Positions 11,601 through 20,984 of a stretch of DNA of 64,000 bases are shown here, one piece after another (position 1 is the stretch's first letter; every line of letters starts with the position of its first letter). The DNA is from Ephydatia muelleri. Its lineage: Eukaryota; Porifera; Demospongiae; Spongillida; Spongillidae. The notes below the pieces were generated by a model. That model had not been told where the DNA came from, ran no database searches, and worked only from the letters and a program-made list of their open reading frames with translations. The DNA lies in the NCBI GenBank assembly GCA_013339895.1, contig JABACO010000032.1, forward strand, positions 1 to 64,000, written 5' to 3'. Made by a program: the position numbers and the translations under genes.

Positions 11601-14600
11601 GAAACAATCCCGTGTAATGTCTAAAGGTGTAAAGTTCTCTGCATTTGCACTGGTAGCATACATGTGTATTTTATGGTTTGATCATAATTTAAATTCCTTT
11701 CTCTTATCAGAAAATGTATCCGCTGTTTTGAACAATTCTAAACATATCACGTTTAAACAACTGAGAATTATCAAATTAATTTTCTATGGAACCCCAAGAG
11801 CTGGGAAAACCACTCTTAGAAAACAGCTCCTGAGAGTTGTTGAGGGTGTAGGGTTGCAACCCAGTGGCAGCAACATTGAACCTAGCACAAATATTGCAGA
11901 AGTGTGTGGTCCTATTTTTGTTCAGCGAATAGCGATAACTAATGAGGGACGCAATGAATGGAAATGGACTTGCCAAAAATTAGACGACATAGCAAAATCC
12001 CTAATGCAATGCTTAGGCAATACAAAATTACACTGTGATACTGAAAGCAATGATCTTCCAGACGAATCATTAGATGAACATACAATAAATAATGATGGAC
12101 AGCAGAATTCAAGTTTAGAGTCTCAGCATAGTGTTGGATCAAGTGATTTGGGTGCAGACAGACCACCAATGCAGGTTTTAACAGAAGAAACAAGGAAACA
12201 ATTTCACCCTTCTGAAACTTTTGAAACAAATGAAATAGAAAAACTGTTTACAACAGATATAGATATTACAGAGCTTTTCCGCAATGCTATTAAAACCGGG
12301 AAATGGGAGGAGGTGGTGGGAGCTCTTAACATTGATAAAGCAACGTTTCTGCAAATTATTGATGGCGGGGGACAGCCCAGCTTTCAAGAGATATTTCCTC
12401 TACTAATAAGTGGTCCATCTCTAACAGTTCTTGTTTTTAAATTGACCGATGATCTCGATAGATTACATCCAGTACAGTATCAGCCAGAAAGTCAACGTGA
12501 AGGGGAAAAGGTGTGGCAGGATACCTATGTTGTCAAAGATATTATTTCCCATGCCCTTGCCAGTTTTGCAGTGTTACAAAAACACACTTTATTGCCGTTT
12601 CCATGCAAAATATTATTAATTGGCACTCATAAAGATCAACTGGAGGTCTCTCAACACCCTCAATCTGACAAAGTGAGAAATAAAAAAGCACAAATTGAAA
12701 GCATTGCTATGAAATTGTATGGCTGGCTACACCCATCAAAAGCATTTGAATCCATCCAGGTGCAAAGCATGGAAGACTTAATTACTGGCATTGATAATTT
12801 TAGTCACCATGATATAGTGTTAGTGAAGAAGAAAATAGAAGAATTGATATTACAAATTGAATCTCAAGATGTTCCTGCTCCTTGGCTGGTGTTTGATTTT
12901 GTGCTTCATAAACTTGCGGAAATGAAGAAGCTCTGCAAGTTAGGAAAGAGTGACTGTAAAGATATAGCACATGTGTGTGGTATTACGGAAGACATAAATG
13001 GCGTTCTTCACTATCTCCACTATGAAGCTGGCACGTTGCTATACTATTCCGACATCCCTGGATTAAATGAATATGTGATTACTGACTTTCAGCTCATATT
13101 TGATTCCATCTCAAAAATTATTATTCAGTATTTTGAAAATTCTATATCTGGCCCACACTTGAAACATAAGAAATCATTCACACAGAAGGGACAATTTGAT
13201 GCTTCAGTTCTAAGAGGTGTTGAGGGCTGCTTAAAAGTACAGGAACTAATTAGTCTATTACATCATCGTCATATTATATCTAAAATGGAAGGAACAACTA
13301 TGTATTTTATGCCTTCTGTACTACCCAAAGATAGATTGTCTTGTAACCTATCTGACAAATCTTTGAGCTATTTAGTGTTGTTTGATCATGGCTACTGTCC
13401 TGTTGGGCTTTTCTGTGCAGCAACAATCAAACTTATTGTTTCACACAAGTGGGAACTCAATAAAGGCGCATCCCAATTTAGAAATAAAATAGACTTCTTT
13501 TGTACCTGTTCAGGAAAATTGTACAATGTAATATTTAGTGAATTCTCTGCACACTATGAAGTATGCCTTACTAGAGATGCATTGCCAGAAGTGAAATGTA
13601 AGATTTATCGAGATATGAATGATGTGCTTTCCACTGTTTGCAAAGATATGAAATATCCATCTCCAACGTATGGATTCTATTGTCCAAAGAAATGCATGTA
13701 TGAAAATGGTAGTTATGTACACGATCCACATCCTGCTACGTGTGCATTCAATGATGAGTCTCAGGAAATGAAATGTTACTATAGTGGTACTCCAAGTGAT
13801 CTATCAGAGGAACATAAGCATTGGTTTAAGCAGGTATGTGCTATAATGCATGGCAATTGAAACTTTTTGTTGATATAGCAGCATAGAATTTATGCATGGA
13901 GGGGTAAATGTGGATCATGTCATTTTGATATTACACTTGTGTAATACCTTGGTTTTGCTTTCCAGGAGCTGAAGGTGTCACACAAGCAGAAACAAGGTAT
14001 TGCTAACTACTATAAAGTAGAGATGTGATGGGTACCAAGTAAACATACCATCACTATTGCAACTACACCATTATATAAGATTTTCTGTCAAAAGTCCATC
14101 ATAATTTATTTGCTTTAGTACTCAGGTTTGCATTGAAACAGTATTTACTGTTGTAACAAACATGAAATGTTTAATTATACAGTATTTGTCAAACCTTATA
14201 TGCAACAAAGATGCAACAAAGATATATGTCATTGATGTGTGTTTGTGTGTAGGTAACTGAAGCTTTTATAAAGTACAAATCTGATGCACATTATGTAATA
14301 CTTGCAGGCAATCACACTGAGAGGCACTACACAACCATCATACTGAGACCACTAAACTATTAGATGACTGTAATTATAACTTTAAGATAAAGCACTCAGG
14401 CTCCTCCCTGGTACACTATGTGGTCTGCTTACTATATTTTCATTGGGAATGTGTACATGTAAATGATGGCCTCTACTGGATACACAGGTGTGCCTACAGT
14501 GAAGCTGTTGACTGACCTTTCAATCCTGGTTGATGGTATGAAGAAGTACGTTTCCATCATACTGAGAACCAGTAATTGCTATACCAAACTAGCAATGTAC

Positions 14601-14813
14601 CTCTTGAATGATGACAACTGTGATATAGTCGACAGTCTTAAGGAGAAATGCCGCGGTGACCCTGTAGAGATTGTTACAGCTGTGTATAAGAAGTGGATCA
14701 ATGGTGCTGGAAGGCAACCTGTAACATGGCAGACGCTTCTTGATGTGCTAAGAGAAATTGAACAGAATAGTTTGGCTGAGGATATAGAAACTGTTCTGAA
14801 AGTGAAGAAATAG
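2532..14813 (+). CDS. ANK-FN3-Roc-COR-Death protein gene, 3' portion (spliced)
   Basis: Gene-level entry. Inferred exons: 2532-2612 (ankyrin), 3293-3317 (linker), 7655-7936, 9812-10093 and 10891-11172 (FN3), 11711-13833 (Roc GTPase plus COR), 13966-13996 (linker), 14488-14813 (Death domain, stop TAG). All introns are GT-AG. Junction phases are 0 into the ankyrin exon, 0 to the linker, 1 between linker, FN3 exons and the Roc exon, 0 after the Roc exon, and 1 into the last exon, so the frame is continuous without adjustment. Family knowledge: Roc-COR pairs define ROCO proteins, and animal DAPK1 has kinase-ANK-Roc-COR-Death. Here FN3 repeats sit between ANK and Roc and no kinase is seen. The 5' end is outside the window. 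A cytosolic sensing or death-signalling role is inference. I found no canonical AATAAA within about 400 bases after the stop. Confidence 0.82.
2774..2792 (+). repeat. Poly-G tract (19 G)
   Basis: Uninterrupted run of 19 G in the intron after the ankyrin exon. Run length is likely polymorphic and prone to sequencing error. Confidence 0.9.
3293..3317 (+). CDS. 25-nt linker exon between ANK and FN3
   Basis: Small exon reading VHSDEQRR plus one base, bounded by TTGTTAG and a strong GTAAGG donor. It converts phase 0 (after the ankyrin exon) to phase 1 (before the FN3 exon), exactly as the flanking domains require. Phase agreement and splice sites support it; its small size keeps certainty moderate. 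Confidence 0.62.
4140..4353 (-). mobile_element. LINE-like retrotransposon 3'-coding remnant
   Basis: On the minus strand one frame reads VFGSRTTQFLKELGQRLRQV and a second frame continues LSVAVQRGNAASVLGTTKVD, ending in an acidic tail. This FLKELGxRL...QRGNAASVLGT signature is what I associate with the C-terminal tails of non-LTR retrotransposon polyproteins in cnidarians and sponges. One frame change separates the two parts. No reverse transcriptase core is present here, so it is a short 5'-truncated remnant inside an intron. Confidence 0.55.
4788..4944. repeat. Foldback (palindromic) element, about 157 bp
   Basis: The left arm near 4,788-4,857 contains GAACTAAATGCAAAAATGAT and CTCATTATGTCTAAG. 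The right arm, about 4,884-4,944, contains the reverse complements (CTTAGACATAATGAG, GCATTTAGTTCT). The arms are about 60 nt with a short loop and a small insertion in the left arm. It carries no coding capacity. It is a MITE-like or snap-back sequence that would form a long RNA hairpin in the pre-mRNA. Confidence 0.75.
5410..6200 (+). repeat. Tandem duplication of about 430 bp in intron
   Basis: Bases 5,420-5,760 recur at about 5,867-6,190. Shared words include TTGCCAGAGATGATATTCAT, TTAATAGACAATGCAGATTT, CTTGGCTATGCATA and ACAATACTGTGGCAAAAACC. The copies differ by small indels and substitutions. Short open frames here are not domain-like. Confidence 0.8.
7655..7936 (+). CDS. Fibronectin type III exon, copy 1
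   Basis: 282-nt exon, phase 1 at both ends, acceptor TTCCCTACTAG and donor ACAG|GTAAGA. It encodes one complete FN3 domain of about 94 residues: an N-terminal PSPPIGLKV strand, the conserved core tryptophan in SISISWQPP, EYQVSC, and the C-terminal L-x-P-x-T-x-Y-x-I-R-V pattern (LEPHTEYTIRVRA). Symmetric phase-1 exons are the classic mobile form of FN3. It follows the ankyrin part and precedes the GTPase, so it is probably cytosolic; no signal peptide or membrane segment is seen in the window. Confidence 0.93.
8150..9660 (+). other. Intron between FN3-1 and FN3-2
   Basis: No exon found. It holds diverged copies of the FN3-unit flank and an exact-length 50-bp tandem duplication (9,561-9,610 and 9,611-9,660, one mismatch visible, beginning CTTGTCACAG). 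Confidence 0.6.
9812..10093 (+). CDS. Fibronectin type III exon, copy 2
   Basis: 282 nt, phase 1-1, acceptor TTTCCCTAG, donor ACAG|GTAAGA. It is almost identical to copy 1. I see two amino-acid differences (Cys to Tyr in DAKY, His to Arg in QLREV) and about four silent changes. The conserved Trp and the TEYTIRVRA strand are kept, so it should fold and be spliced in frame between copies 1 and 3. Confidence 0.93.
10891..11172 (+). CDS. Fibronectin type III exon, copy 3
   Basis: 282 nt, phase 1-1, acceptor TTCCCTACTAG, donor ACAG|GTAAGA. It differs from copy 1 mainly at four residues: Tyr to Cys in PPCDAK, Ile to Phe, Arg to Lys, and Cys to Tyr in QVSY, with few silent changes. Two of the four changes gain or lose a cysteine, and copy 2 also loses one. 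The donor phase matches the Roc-COR exon downstream (phase 1). Confidence 0.93.
11290..11478 (+). pseudogene. Possible decayed FN3-like relic
   Basis: A frame after a phase-1-compatible acceptor (CCTAACAG, 11,289) reads LIDTSVEILVHISYSKN and YINVQYSS. This vaguely recalls FN3 strands B to C'. There is no clear phase-1 donor, no conserved Trp, and a stop follows near 11,478. It may be the remains of a fourth FN3 exon or chance. Confidence 0.22.
11711..13833 (+). CDS. Roc GTPase plus COR domain exon
   Basis: One large exon of 2,123 nt. The start is set by a strong acceptor (CCTTTCTCTTATCAG) giving phase 1, which fits the FN3 donor. The frame is open further upstream to an ATG at 11,539, but that part is most likely intron. 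Visible motifs: P-loop GTPRAGKT (11,788-11,811), the switch II DxxG equivalent DGGGQPSF (12,361), and the base-specificity motif THKD (12,625), the normal order in Ras-like Roc domains. About 180 residues separate P-loop and switch II, including a Ser/Asp/Glu-rich segment, an unusual insertion. The C-terminal half (about 12,860-13,800) has the COR-like winged-helix pattern (PAPWLVFDFVLHKLAEMK, then LHYLHYEAGTLLYY, then TDFQLIFDSISKII) and ends with a Cys/His-rich region (FYCPKKCMYENG, HDPHPATC). It probably acts as a nucleotide-dependent switch between sensing repeats and the Death domain. The donor is CAG|GTATGT, phase 0. Confidence 0.88.
13966..13996 (+). CDS. 31-nt linker exon
   Basis: After a good acceptor (GCTTTCCAG) it reads ELKVSHKQKQ plus one base, then GTATTG. 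It changes phase 0 to phase 1, matching the acceptor of the Death-domain exon. It is the basic linker between COR and Death. Confidence 0.65.
14488..14813 (+). CDS. Death-domain terminal exon
   Basis: Terminal exon of about 108 codons ending in TAG at 14,811-14,813. The acceptor is either CACAG at 14,487 or CTACAG at 14,499; both give phase 1 and lose only four residues. The protein shows the six-helix Death-fold pattern: KLLTDLSILVD, TKLAMYLL, DPVEIVTAVYKKWING, then the hallmark PVTWQTLLDVLREIEQNSLA with the conserved Trp, and a Lys-rich end. Death domains mediate homotypic assembly in apoptosis and immune signalling. Its place after Roc-COR copies the DAPK order. Confidence 0.88.
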
Positions 14814-15301
14814 AAACTGCCTCTAGGTTTATAGATACATGTACATGTACACTGTTCATGGTGTTATGACATTAGTACAACATTATGTAGCAAACCACAC
14901 ACCTTTGTGCATACTGTATATACTTCACATTACAGGTGTCCTGTGCCAATCCAGGTGTGCATAGTGGGTTATGTGTGGTTATGTGTGCCATAAATACCAA
15001 ATAACTAAAAACCAACAGAGCAGGACCACAGTCATAGAAGAGCTGATTCATCACTCCACATGTAGGTGTAAGAGGGTTGAGAGCTGACCATAACCTGCAC
15101 AGGCACATATGCCACACTGTCACCAAAAGCATCCACATCACTTTTATTCATATTTTTATTTACAGACATCCATTTGCAACAACATGCAAACATCCATTTC
15201 ACGTACTTCTTGAGGTATAAACACTAAATTTATTCCACTTGTAAACTTATAATGTAAATACAGGTACAAAAGGCATTTGAGTTTTCACAACAGTAATCTA
15301 A
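14814..15301. other. 3' flank of gene 1, no gene seen
   Basis: AT-rich with short ACATGTACATGT runs. No canonical polyadenylation signal close to the stop, no domain in any frame. Confidence 0.5.
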
Positions 15302-16260
15302 CATACAATCAAAGAATTGGAAATTTGCTCTGAGAAGTTATCATTAGCTACAAACAAGTGAAATCTATATATGCTATATATGTTCACAATTTTTTCCATG
15401 CACATATAATAAGTTCTCAACACATCGTAGTTTGAGGTAATACACTTTCTAGTAAGACCAAAATGTTTAAACACATGTATTGCATAAAATATAATCACCT
15501 TAAAGTACCCCAAATATGCCTCCGCCCCTAACAGATAAAACATACAATCAAAATACATTTGCTCTGTGAAGTTATCATTAGCTACTAGAACAAGTGAAAG
15601 CTATTGGTCTGAACCAGTTCAAGGAATTGGGTAGCAGCATTAAGCTCAGCAGGTCTGGCATGGGATATGGCCACATAACCCATGTCTCATGATGAGAAAC
15701 CAGCTAAATGGTTATGATTTTGTGCAAATCTGCATGCCAACCATTATCTAGAAGCAACAAGTCTGAAAAACTCAATTCCTTATGTCCCATTGGCATATGC
15801 TGCACGACAGTAGGGAAGGTCAAAATACTTCTTTCAGAGTGGTGGCTCTCGGTAAGAATATTAAAGCGATAGGAAATAAAGACTTTTAGGCAGTTTCTCC
15901 TTGTTGGAAGCAGTACCCGCTGCGGTCTTCTTGGGGAGGAAGCTGGCCTGGCTTTTGGGGAGCATGCCTCCATGAGTGATTGTCACTCCAGCCAGCAGCA
16001 CCTCTGATGCACGAGATGTTTTTTGACCGAGTGCTTTCTTGTAGCAAGCATTGCACACACGTACTGGCTCTCTGTACAATATTAAGATTATGTGTTCATT
16101 ATTTTTTCCATGTACATATAATAAGTTCTCAACAGATCGTATTTTGAGGTAATACACTTTCTGGTAAGACCAAAATGTTTTAACACATGTATAGCATAAA
16201 ATATAATTACCGTAAAGTACCCCAAATAAGCCCCCCCCCAACCCCTAACAGATACAGAAG
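15302..16260. repeat. Two tandem copies of a 240-bp repeat, second split by an insertion
   Basis: Copy 1 spans 15,302-15,541. Copy 2 begins at 15,542 (CATACAATCAAA) and continues to about 15,605, then resumes at about 16,085 (TTTTTTCCATGTACATATAA) to 16,260. Shared words include ATAATAAGTTCTCAACA and AGTAAGACCAAAATGTTT. The intervening 480 bp (15,606-16,085) is absent from copy 1, so copy 1 serves as an empty site. Confidence 0.8.
15864..16070 (-). pseudogene. Histone H2A C-terminus-like fragment fused to FYVE-like end
   Basis: On the minus strand an acceptor-like TTGTACAG is followed by EPVRVCNACYKKALG (16,070-16,026), which resembles the end of a FYVE zinc finger (VRVCDxCY). The frame then continues to LLAGVTITHGGMLPKSQASF-LPKK (15,998-15,927). 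The latter aligns with the invariant H2A tail LLGGVTIAxGGVLPxIQAxLLPKK at most positions. The frame ends at 15,861. Downstream on that strand AGAGCCACCA resembles the 3' half and flank of a histone mRNA stem-loop. The H2A histone fold itself is missing, so this is not a working histone. It sits in the 480-bp insertion described for the surrounding repeat. Confidence 0.5.
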
Positions 16261-16299
16261 GCTCATATTTAAACGTCCGCATCTTTGTGTTGTGGCCAT

Positions 16300-17660
16300 A
16301 GTTGAGCTAGTGGTTGTTGCAGCTTCCATTGTGCTGGTCTTTTGACTGGTGTTTGTAATGACAGAAGAACTTTTAGGACAGGATCATTCTCTTGTGCTAA
16401 TTTCAACAAATTCCTATCTGTTCCTGATGCAAAAACAGCTGCTTATTTTTCAGTTTGGGGGGTGACAGCGAGAGAGTGCATCAGCATTGCTGTTCTGGGA
16501 ACCTTTACGATATCAGATGATATACGGAGATAGTGACGGAACTGTTTCATGGCAAAGACTATTGCCAGACACTCTTGCTGGATGACACTATAATTTTTCT
16601 CAGCCTTCTTCAAAGACTGACTCACATAAGCAACAGGATGACCATCATGTTCTAGAACCGCTCCAATACCAACTGCACTAGTCAAGAGTAAATGTACTTG
16701 CATTTGCTCCATATTTGGGGTAAGCAAGTACAGGGGCCTGAATTAGCTTTTCTTTGAGAGTCATGTTCACTAGACCAGAGAAATGGCATTTATTTCTGCA
16801 TCAGGTTATTCAGAGGGCATGCAATCTCGTCAAACTTCAATGCAGACCGTCGATAGTAAGACGCCAATCCTTAGAGTATGCCAATCTTTCGCTGCAGCAA
16901 TTTTCTTTTCATCAGGTCTCATCCCATTAGCAGAAATACATGCCCCAGATAGATCACTTCATCCTTTCCTATGCGACACTTGCAGCCTTTAAGAGTGAGG
17001 CCTGCCTCCTTGATTCGCTGAAATATCTGTTCTAATTGGGTCTTGTGCATTTCTCTGTTGATTGAATGAATCAAAACGTCATCTATGTATGTTGTAACAA
17101 ATTGTAACCCACGAAAGATTTTGTTCATCAGTCTCTGAAAAGATCCTGGTGCCCCTGTCAATCCAAATGGCATACATCCAAACTGGAATAACCCTAACCC
17201 CAGTCCAGGACAAAAAGCTGTCGTCTCATTGTCATCTGGATGTACTGGAAGTTGCCAATACTCGGACAGTAATATAAGTCCAAAGTAGAGAATATTGTGC
17301 ATCCCGATCAGCGATCTGAACTTCGTCAACCAAGGGAAGTGGGTATGCATCCTTCACCGTTTGTTTATTTAATGCCCTGTAATCCACACATATTCGTACT
17401 TCTCCTGTTTTCTTTGTGCGGTACACTGCAGGAGCCATCCAAGGGTTGCTGCTCTCTTCAATCATTCCCTTGTCGAGCATGTCTTTTCACTTCTTCATCT
17501 GGGTTGTACTCTCACTGGGTTTCCTGTGGTTAGGATGTGGTGTTCGCCCACATCCCGGGACAATTTCTGAATAGTTCACGATACTTCTCTACGATAGGCA
17601 TCAACACTGGGTCCGAACAGCTTGGTAGTATCACGATTCATCATCAATGAAGCTGGGAAT
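16300..17660 (-). mobile_element. Ty3/Gypsy LTR retrotransposon fossil (RT-RNase H part)
   Basis: Minus-strand pol remnant. Recognisable parts in order on that strand: start of the reverse transcriptase palm (around 17,480), middle RT with the TYIDDVLIHS catalytic region (near 17,090), and RNase H (around 16,700-16,450), followed by a short piece of the linker that precedes integrase. These are typical of Ty3/Gypsy. No LTRs, gag or integrase found nearby. It is broken, with several interruptions and both ends missing. The divergence looks old to intermediate. Confidence 0.9.
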
Positions 17661-17778
17661 CATGCACTCGTCTCATGTCCACGTCATCTGAGTCCGCGTC
17701 CTGCGAGCCAGAGCTAATGGTAGAGAATACCAAAGGATTTTTGTGTCGGTTTGAAACACTGTTTGTGCTACTAGGCAT

Positions 17779-19500
17779 GTGCATAGAGTATGGGGGGCTG
17801 AGGTGCTCAGGCCCCCCCCCCCCGGGCACTTATTCATTTTATAAAGATATTAAATGTGCGCTATCTTTTAATTGTGCGTTAGACCCGCCTTCTAATTTAC
17901 AAATCGTGCACGTGCACAACGATGAAGCGAATTGACTACTATTTTGTGCAAAATAAGATTTTTCAGCAACCAATCTCGACAGCAGTGAGCCTAGTAAGCA
18001 GAGTGAAGTACTTATAGATGCTTGTGAACATCCCGTGGACAAAGGCAACGCTGATAATCATGAATCGATCACGGATACGTTACGGAACGTTCGGAGGTAA
18101 GTCAGATGACCTCAAAGATGACCTCAGAGAACCTAGATCTGAAGAGCTATGTGGTCAGGTAGAAAATTTCAGCTTAGTTGGAAAGCGAAGTACAACTGGA
18201 TTGACGGACAAACGCCGTGTCTTTCGTTCAGTTTGTACAAATGCTGTCAAGTTACAAATGCCCCTTCCAACCAGTGTTGCCGCGGTCAGCTATTATCGAT
18301 CCGGTCACGATCACGGCTAACCGTACCGGATCGTCCCGGTCACCTTCACGGACGGTAGCTGACCGTATACAACCCACCCGATCAAAGTTGACGGTTACCG
18401 GGAAAAATCGAAGCGGTTACGGACGAACCGTACATGTGTTTGATTAAATTTAATTAATAATGACATGAACTAGTGCGTTTAGTAGTACAAGTTATGCATT
18501 GAAGTTTTTGTTACATCGCAGAAAGATAACCCTTTCAACCCTTCCTCCATCCAAACGCCACCGTTTACGTTCCACGATAAGTTTAAGTTGAGAGAATTCC
18601 CTCTCAGAGGGTGCACTTGAGGCAGGAATGGCCAAGTACTTTTGAGCCATCAAGGCAACATGTGGAAACTTCACTTCGTGGTCACTCCACCACTCCATCG
18701 CATTGTTCACACGCCAATTGGTCAGTGGCTCTTGCAGATAACATTTCAATTCCTCCAACACTATATCTCTTTTGCTTGTTTGAGTCAGAGATACATTTCT
18801 TTCAGTGGCTATACTCAAGCATTACGTCACTGACAACTTAACTAAAATGTATGCATTATTGGCGATTAGAGTGGGATGATGCAATTAAGTCAGTGCCACG
18901 AGATCTGCATTGTACACGTTCAGTTCGTTCCGAGATTCGCAAACAACTCAAGCAGCTGCAAATTAAACATTTGCAAAAGAAGCAGCTGCAAATCGATTGC
19001 AGGATTTGCAAACAAGCAGCTGCAAATTGATTGTCAATATTGTTGCATTGCACATATGTAACCGTGTAAATTTTTGACGGTTCCCGGCTATCTAGCTGAA
19101 AAAACTGGCGGTTCGGTGATTCGCGACCAACATTACGTCATGCGTCTTTTCTGGCGGTCACGGACACGGTCAGGCCAACCGTATCGGCTGATTTGCAAGT
19201 TTTCACGATTGACGGGCAAACCGCGGCATCACTGCTTCCAACTACATCACGAGAGAAGGATTCATATGCAGCATTTGTTCGAAGACAGAAATCATACCTG
19301 CGCGCTCAAGAATGACCCAAGAACGGTTAAATCACATTGCAGTGACTTCTTGCCATTCCGAAATAGTAAAAAACTTAGATTCAAACAAATGCAAATTACT
19401 TGACGAATTCATCAAAGAAGACCTAGCTGTACGCATTAATGTTTTCTCTCTCAATAACCACAGTATAATGATCCACATTTGTCAGTTTTATCCTCATTAG
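17779..19500 (+). mobile_element. hAT-like zinc-finger transposon, 5' part, split by a nested hAT
   Basis: It begins around a GGGGGGCTGAG...CAGGCCCCCC end-like sequence (17,790-17,822) and an ATG at 17,922 reading MKRIDYYFVQNKIF, a typical transposase N-terminus. At 18,149-18,271 the frame reads FQLSWKAKYNWID. It resumes in the same frame at 19,243 with YITREGFICSICSKTEI, then MTQERLNHIAVTSCH, ending at 19,500. The C-x2-C ... H-x5-C-H arrangement is a TTF-type zinc finger, as in ZNF862/ZMYM-related hAT transposases. The catalytic domain is absent and upstream frames contain stops. It is a decayed 5' fragment. Confidence 0.65.
18272..19234 (-). mobile_element. hAT element, 963 bp, with perfect 8-bp TSD
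   Basis: Terminal inverted repeats CAGTGTTGCCGCGGT (18,272) and CAGTGATGCCGCGGT (reverse complement, ending 19,234) match at 14 of 15 bases. The 8-bp target-site duplication CTTCCAAC is exact on both sides (18,264-18,271 and 19,235-19,242). Inside, on the minus strand (18,492-18,818), is a hAT C-terminal dimerisation domain: WWSDHEVKFP, LALMAQKYLAIPASSAPSE-like text (here VALMAQKYLAIPASSAPSE), then ERKRWRLDGGRVERVIFLR. The rest of the transposase is missing, so it is an internally deleted, non-autonomous copy. Confidence 0.95.
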
Positions 19501-19509
19501 GTGCATTAA

Positions 19510-20660
19510 TCTTGCGCCTCCCACGTCACAGATGGCCAATTTCAACATGGCTCGCGTAAGGCTATACATGTATTTGCTACGCACTTGCATCATCCTCTAG
19601 TGATTCAATAAAGCTTTCCTTTTGCTGTAGCCTTTGCTAAAATTCTTGTCACACCCACTCAGCTACGCTTGCAATGTCAACTTTCAGCTCACGTACAAGA
19701 AGATCAGTGCACTCATGCTGGCTCATACCTTTATGCATTTGTGCACAGTTGCATTGCTGCGTATATAAACCTGTACACCATCATATGGGACAGTTTCCGC
19801 GAAAATTGCCCCACGGATATATTATAAAATGTTATAAAAATGCATCGCGGGTGAATCGCTTAAACTTCCCAACGGTTAACGCTATCGACTTCCTATTTTC
19901 AACACTTCATACTACACCATTTCACTGCGGGAAAACGTATTTTGGGGTCTTGCACTAGTTCCTTGCTGATGCTACGAAGTCCGATACCCCATGGGGTTCA
20001 AAACCGCCACATCTTCAGCTAGGAGAGTTTAAATCGCTTCAAAATCAGTATGTACGTACAGGGGTCCTGTTGCTATTGATGTGTTCAGTTCGTTAATTTT
20101 TACTTTATCCGTCACGGAGATACAGCTGTGCAAAGTTAATGCACATTTCCCGCTCGATTGCACCATTTTTGCATGCAACCCGTGTTCCATTCTCCCAATC
20201 CACAATAAATTTTGATAACTTCTTTGTTCCGCCCATTTCTCCCTTAAACTAAGCTAGCCGTTCCCAACTGTTTTGTCTCACTCAGGCAGTGAGTTTATGC
20301 GGGAAAGTTAAAAGAAAAAGAACGCTGCTCAGTTCCAGACGATCGTACCAAATTAACGGACCCAAGTGAATGGTTGCAGTATAACCTTGCGCCTCCCACG
20401 TCGCCGGCAGTATTCAAAACGGCACGCGTAAGGCTATTTGCTACGCACTCACATCATCCTCTAGTCGTGTAATAAAGCTTTCCTATTTGCCATCATCTTG
20501 CTAAAATCATCGTCTTATATCTGCCACGCCCACTCGGCTACGATTGCAATGATTTCGGTCTCACACAACTTTCAGCTCACACATAGTACATGAACTCATG
20601 CTGGCTCCCACTTGTGCACACACTTGCATTGTTGCGTACATGGCCCTGTACACTATTGTA
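19510..20660 (+). repeat. Direct-repeat cassette A-B-A'
   Basis: Segment A (about 19,510-19,765, starting CTTGCGCCTCCCACGTC) recurs as A' (about 20,390-20,660). Both contain CATCATCCTCTAGT, AATAAAGCTTTCC, TTTCAGCTCAC and CTCATGCTGGCT. Between them lies B (about 19,787-20,390), a non-coding 600-bp block. Further A-related segments lie at 22,440-22,640 and 27,270-27,430 (plus) and 26,250-26,500 (minus). The class is unknown; the AATAAA inside and the direct-repeat layout could fit terminal repeats of a small retroelement, but I see no coding part or primer site. Confidence 0.55.
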
Positions 20661-20984
20661 TGGCATATTTTCTTATACACAACCACACACACACACACAC
20701 ACACTCATGTACAGCGTACTTGCACACACCAGTTATACATGTGGCAAACAATACACCTGTCTGATGATGGTACAAACACTCTCACTCACAAACATTGTCA
20801 CATGCACATGTCAATTCAACTGTACTTGTGCATGCCTGTACAGACCACTGATTCTATGTAAATTTGTGTACCAAGCTTTCTGTACATGTATCGTGTCTCC
20901 AAGGATTGAATACATTGTGTCCCCATCTGGTACTCTAAAGTACACAAACATTGCACACTTGCACACACACACCACTGTATAAAT

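Noticed and set aside
11539-11710. Apparent N-terminal membrane segment of the GTPase
   Set aside because: Splice phase and a strong acceptor at 11,710 place this sequence in the intron.
14814-15301. Polyadenylation signal for gene 1
   Set aside because: No canonical AATAAA close to the stop; only weak ATAAAT-type words, not enough to annotate.
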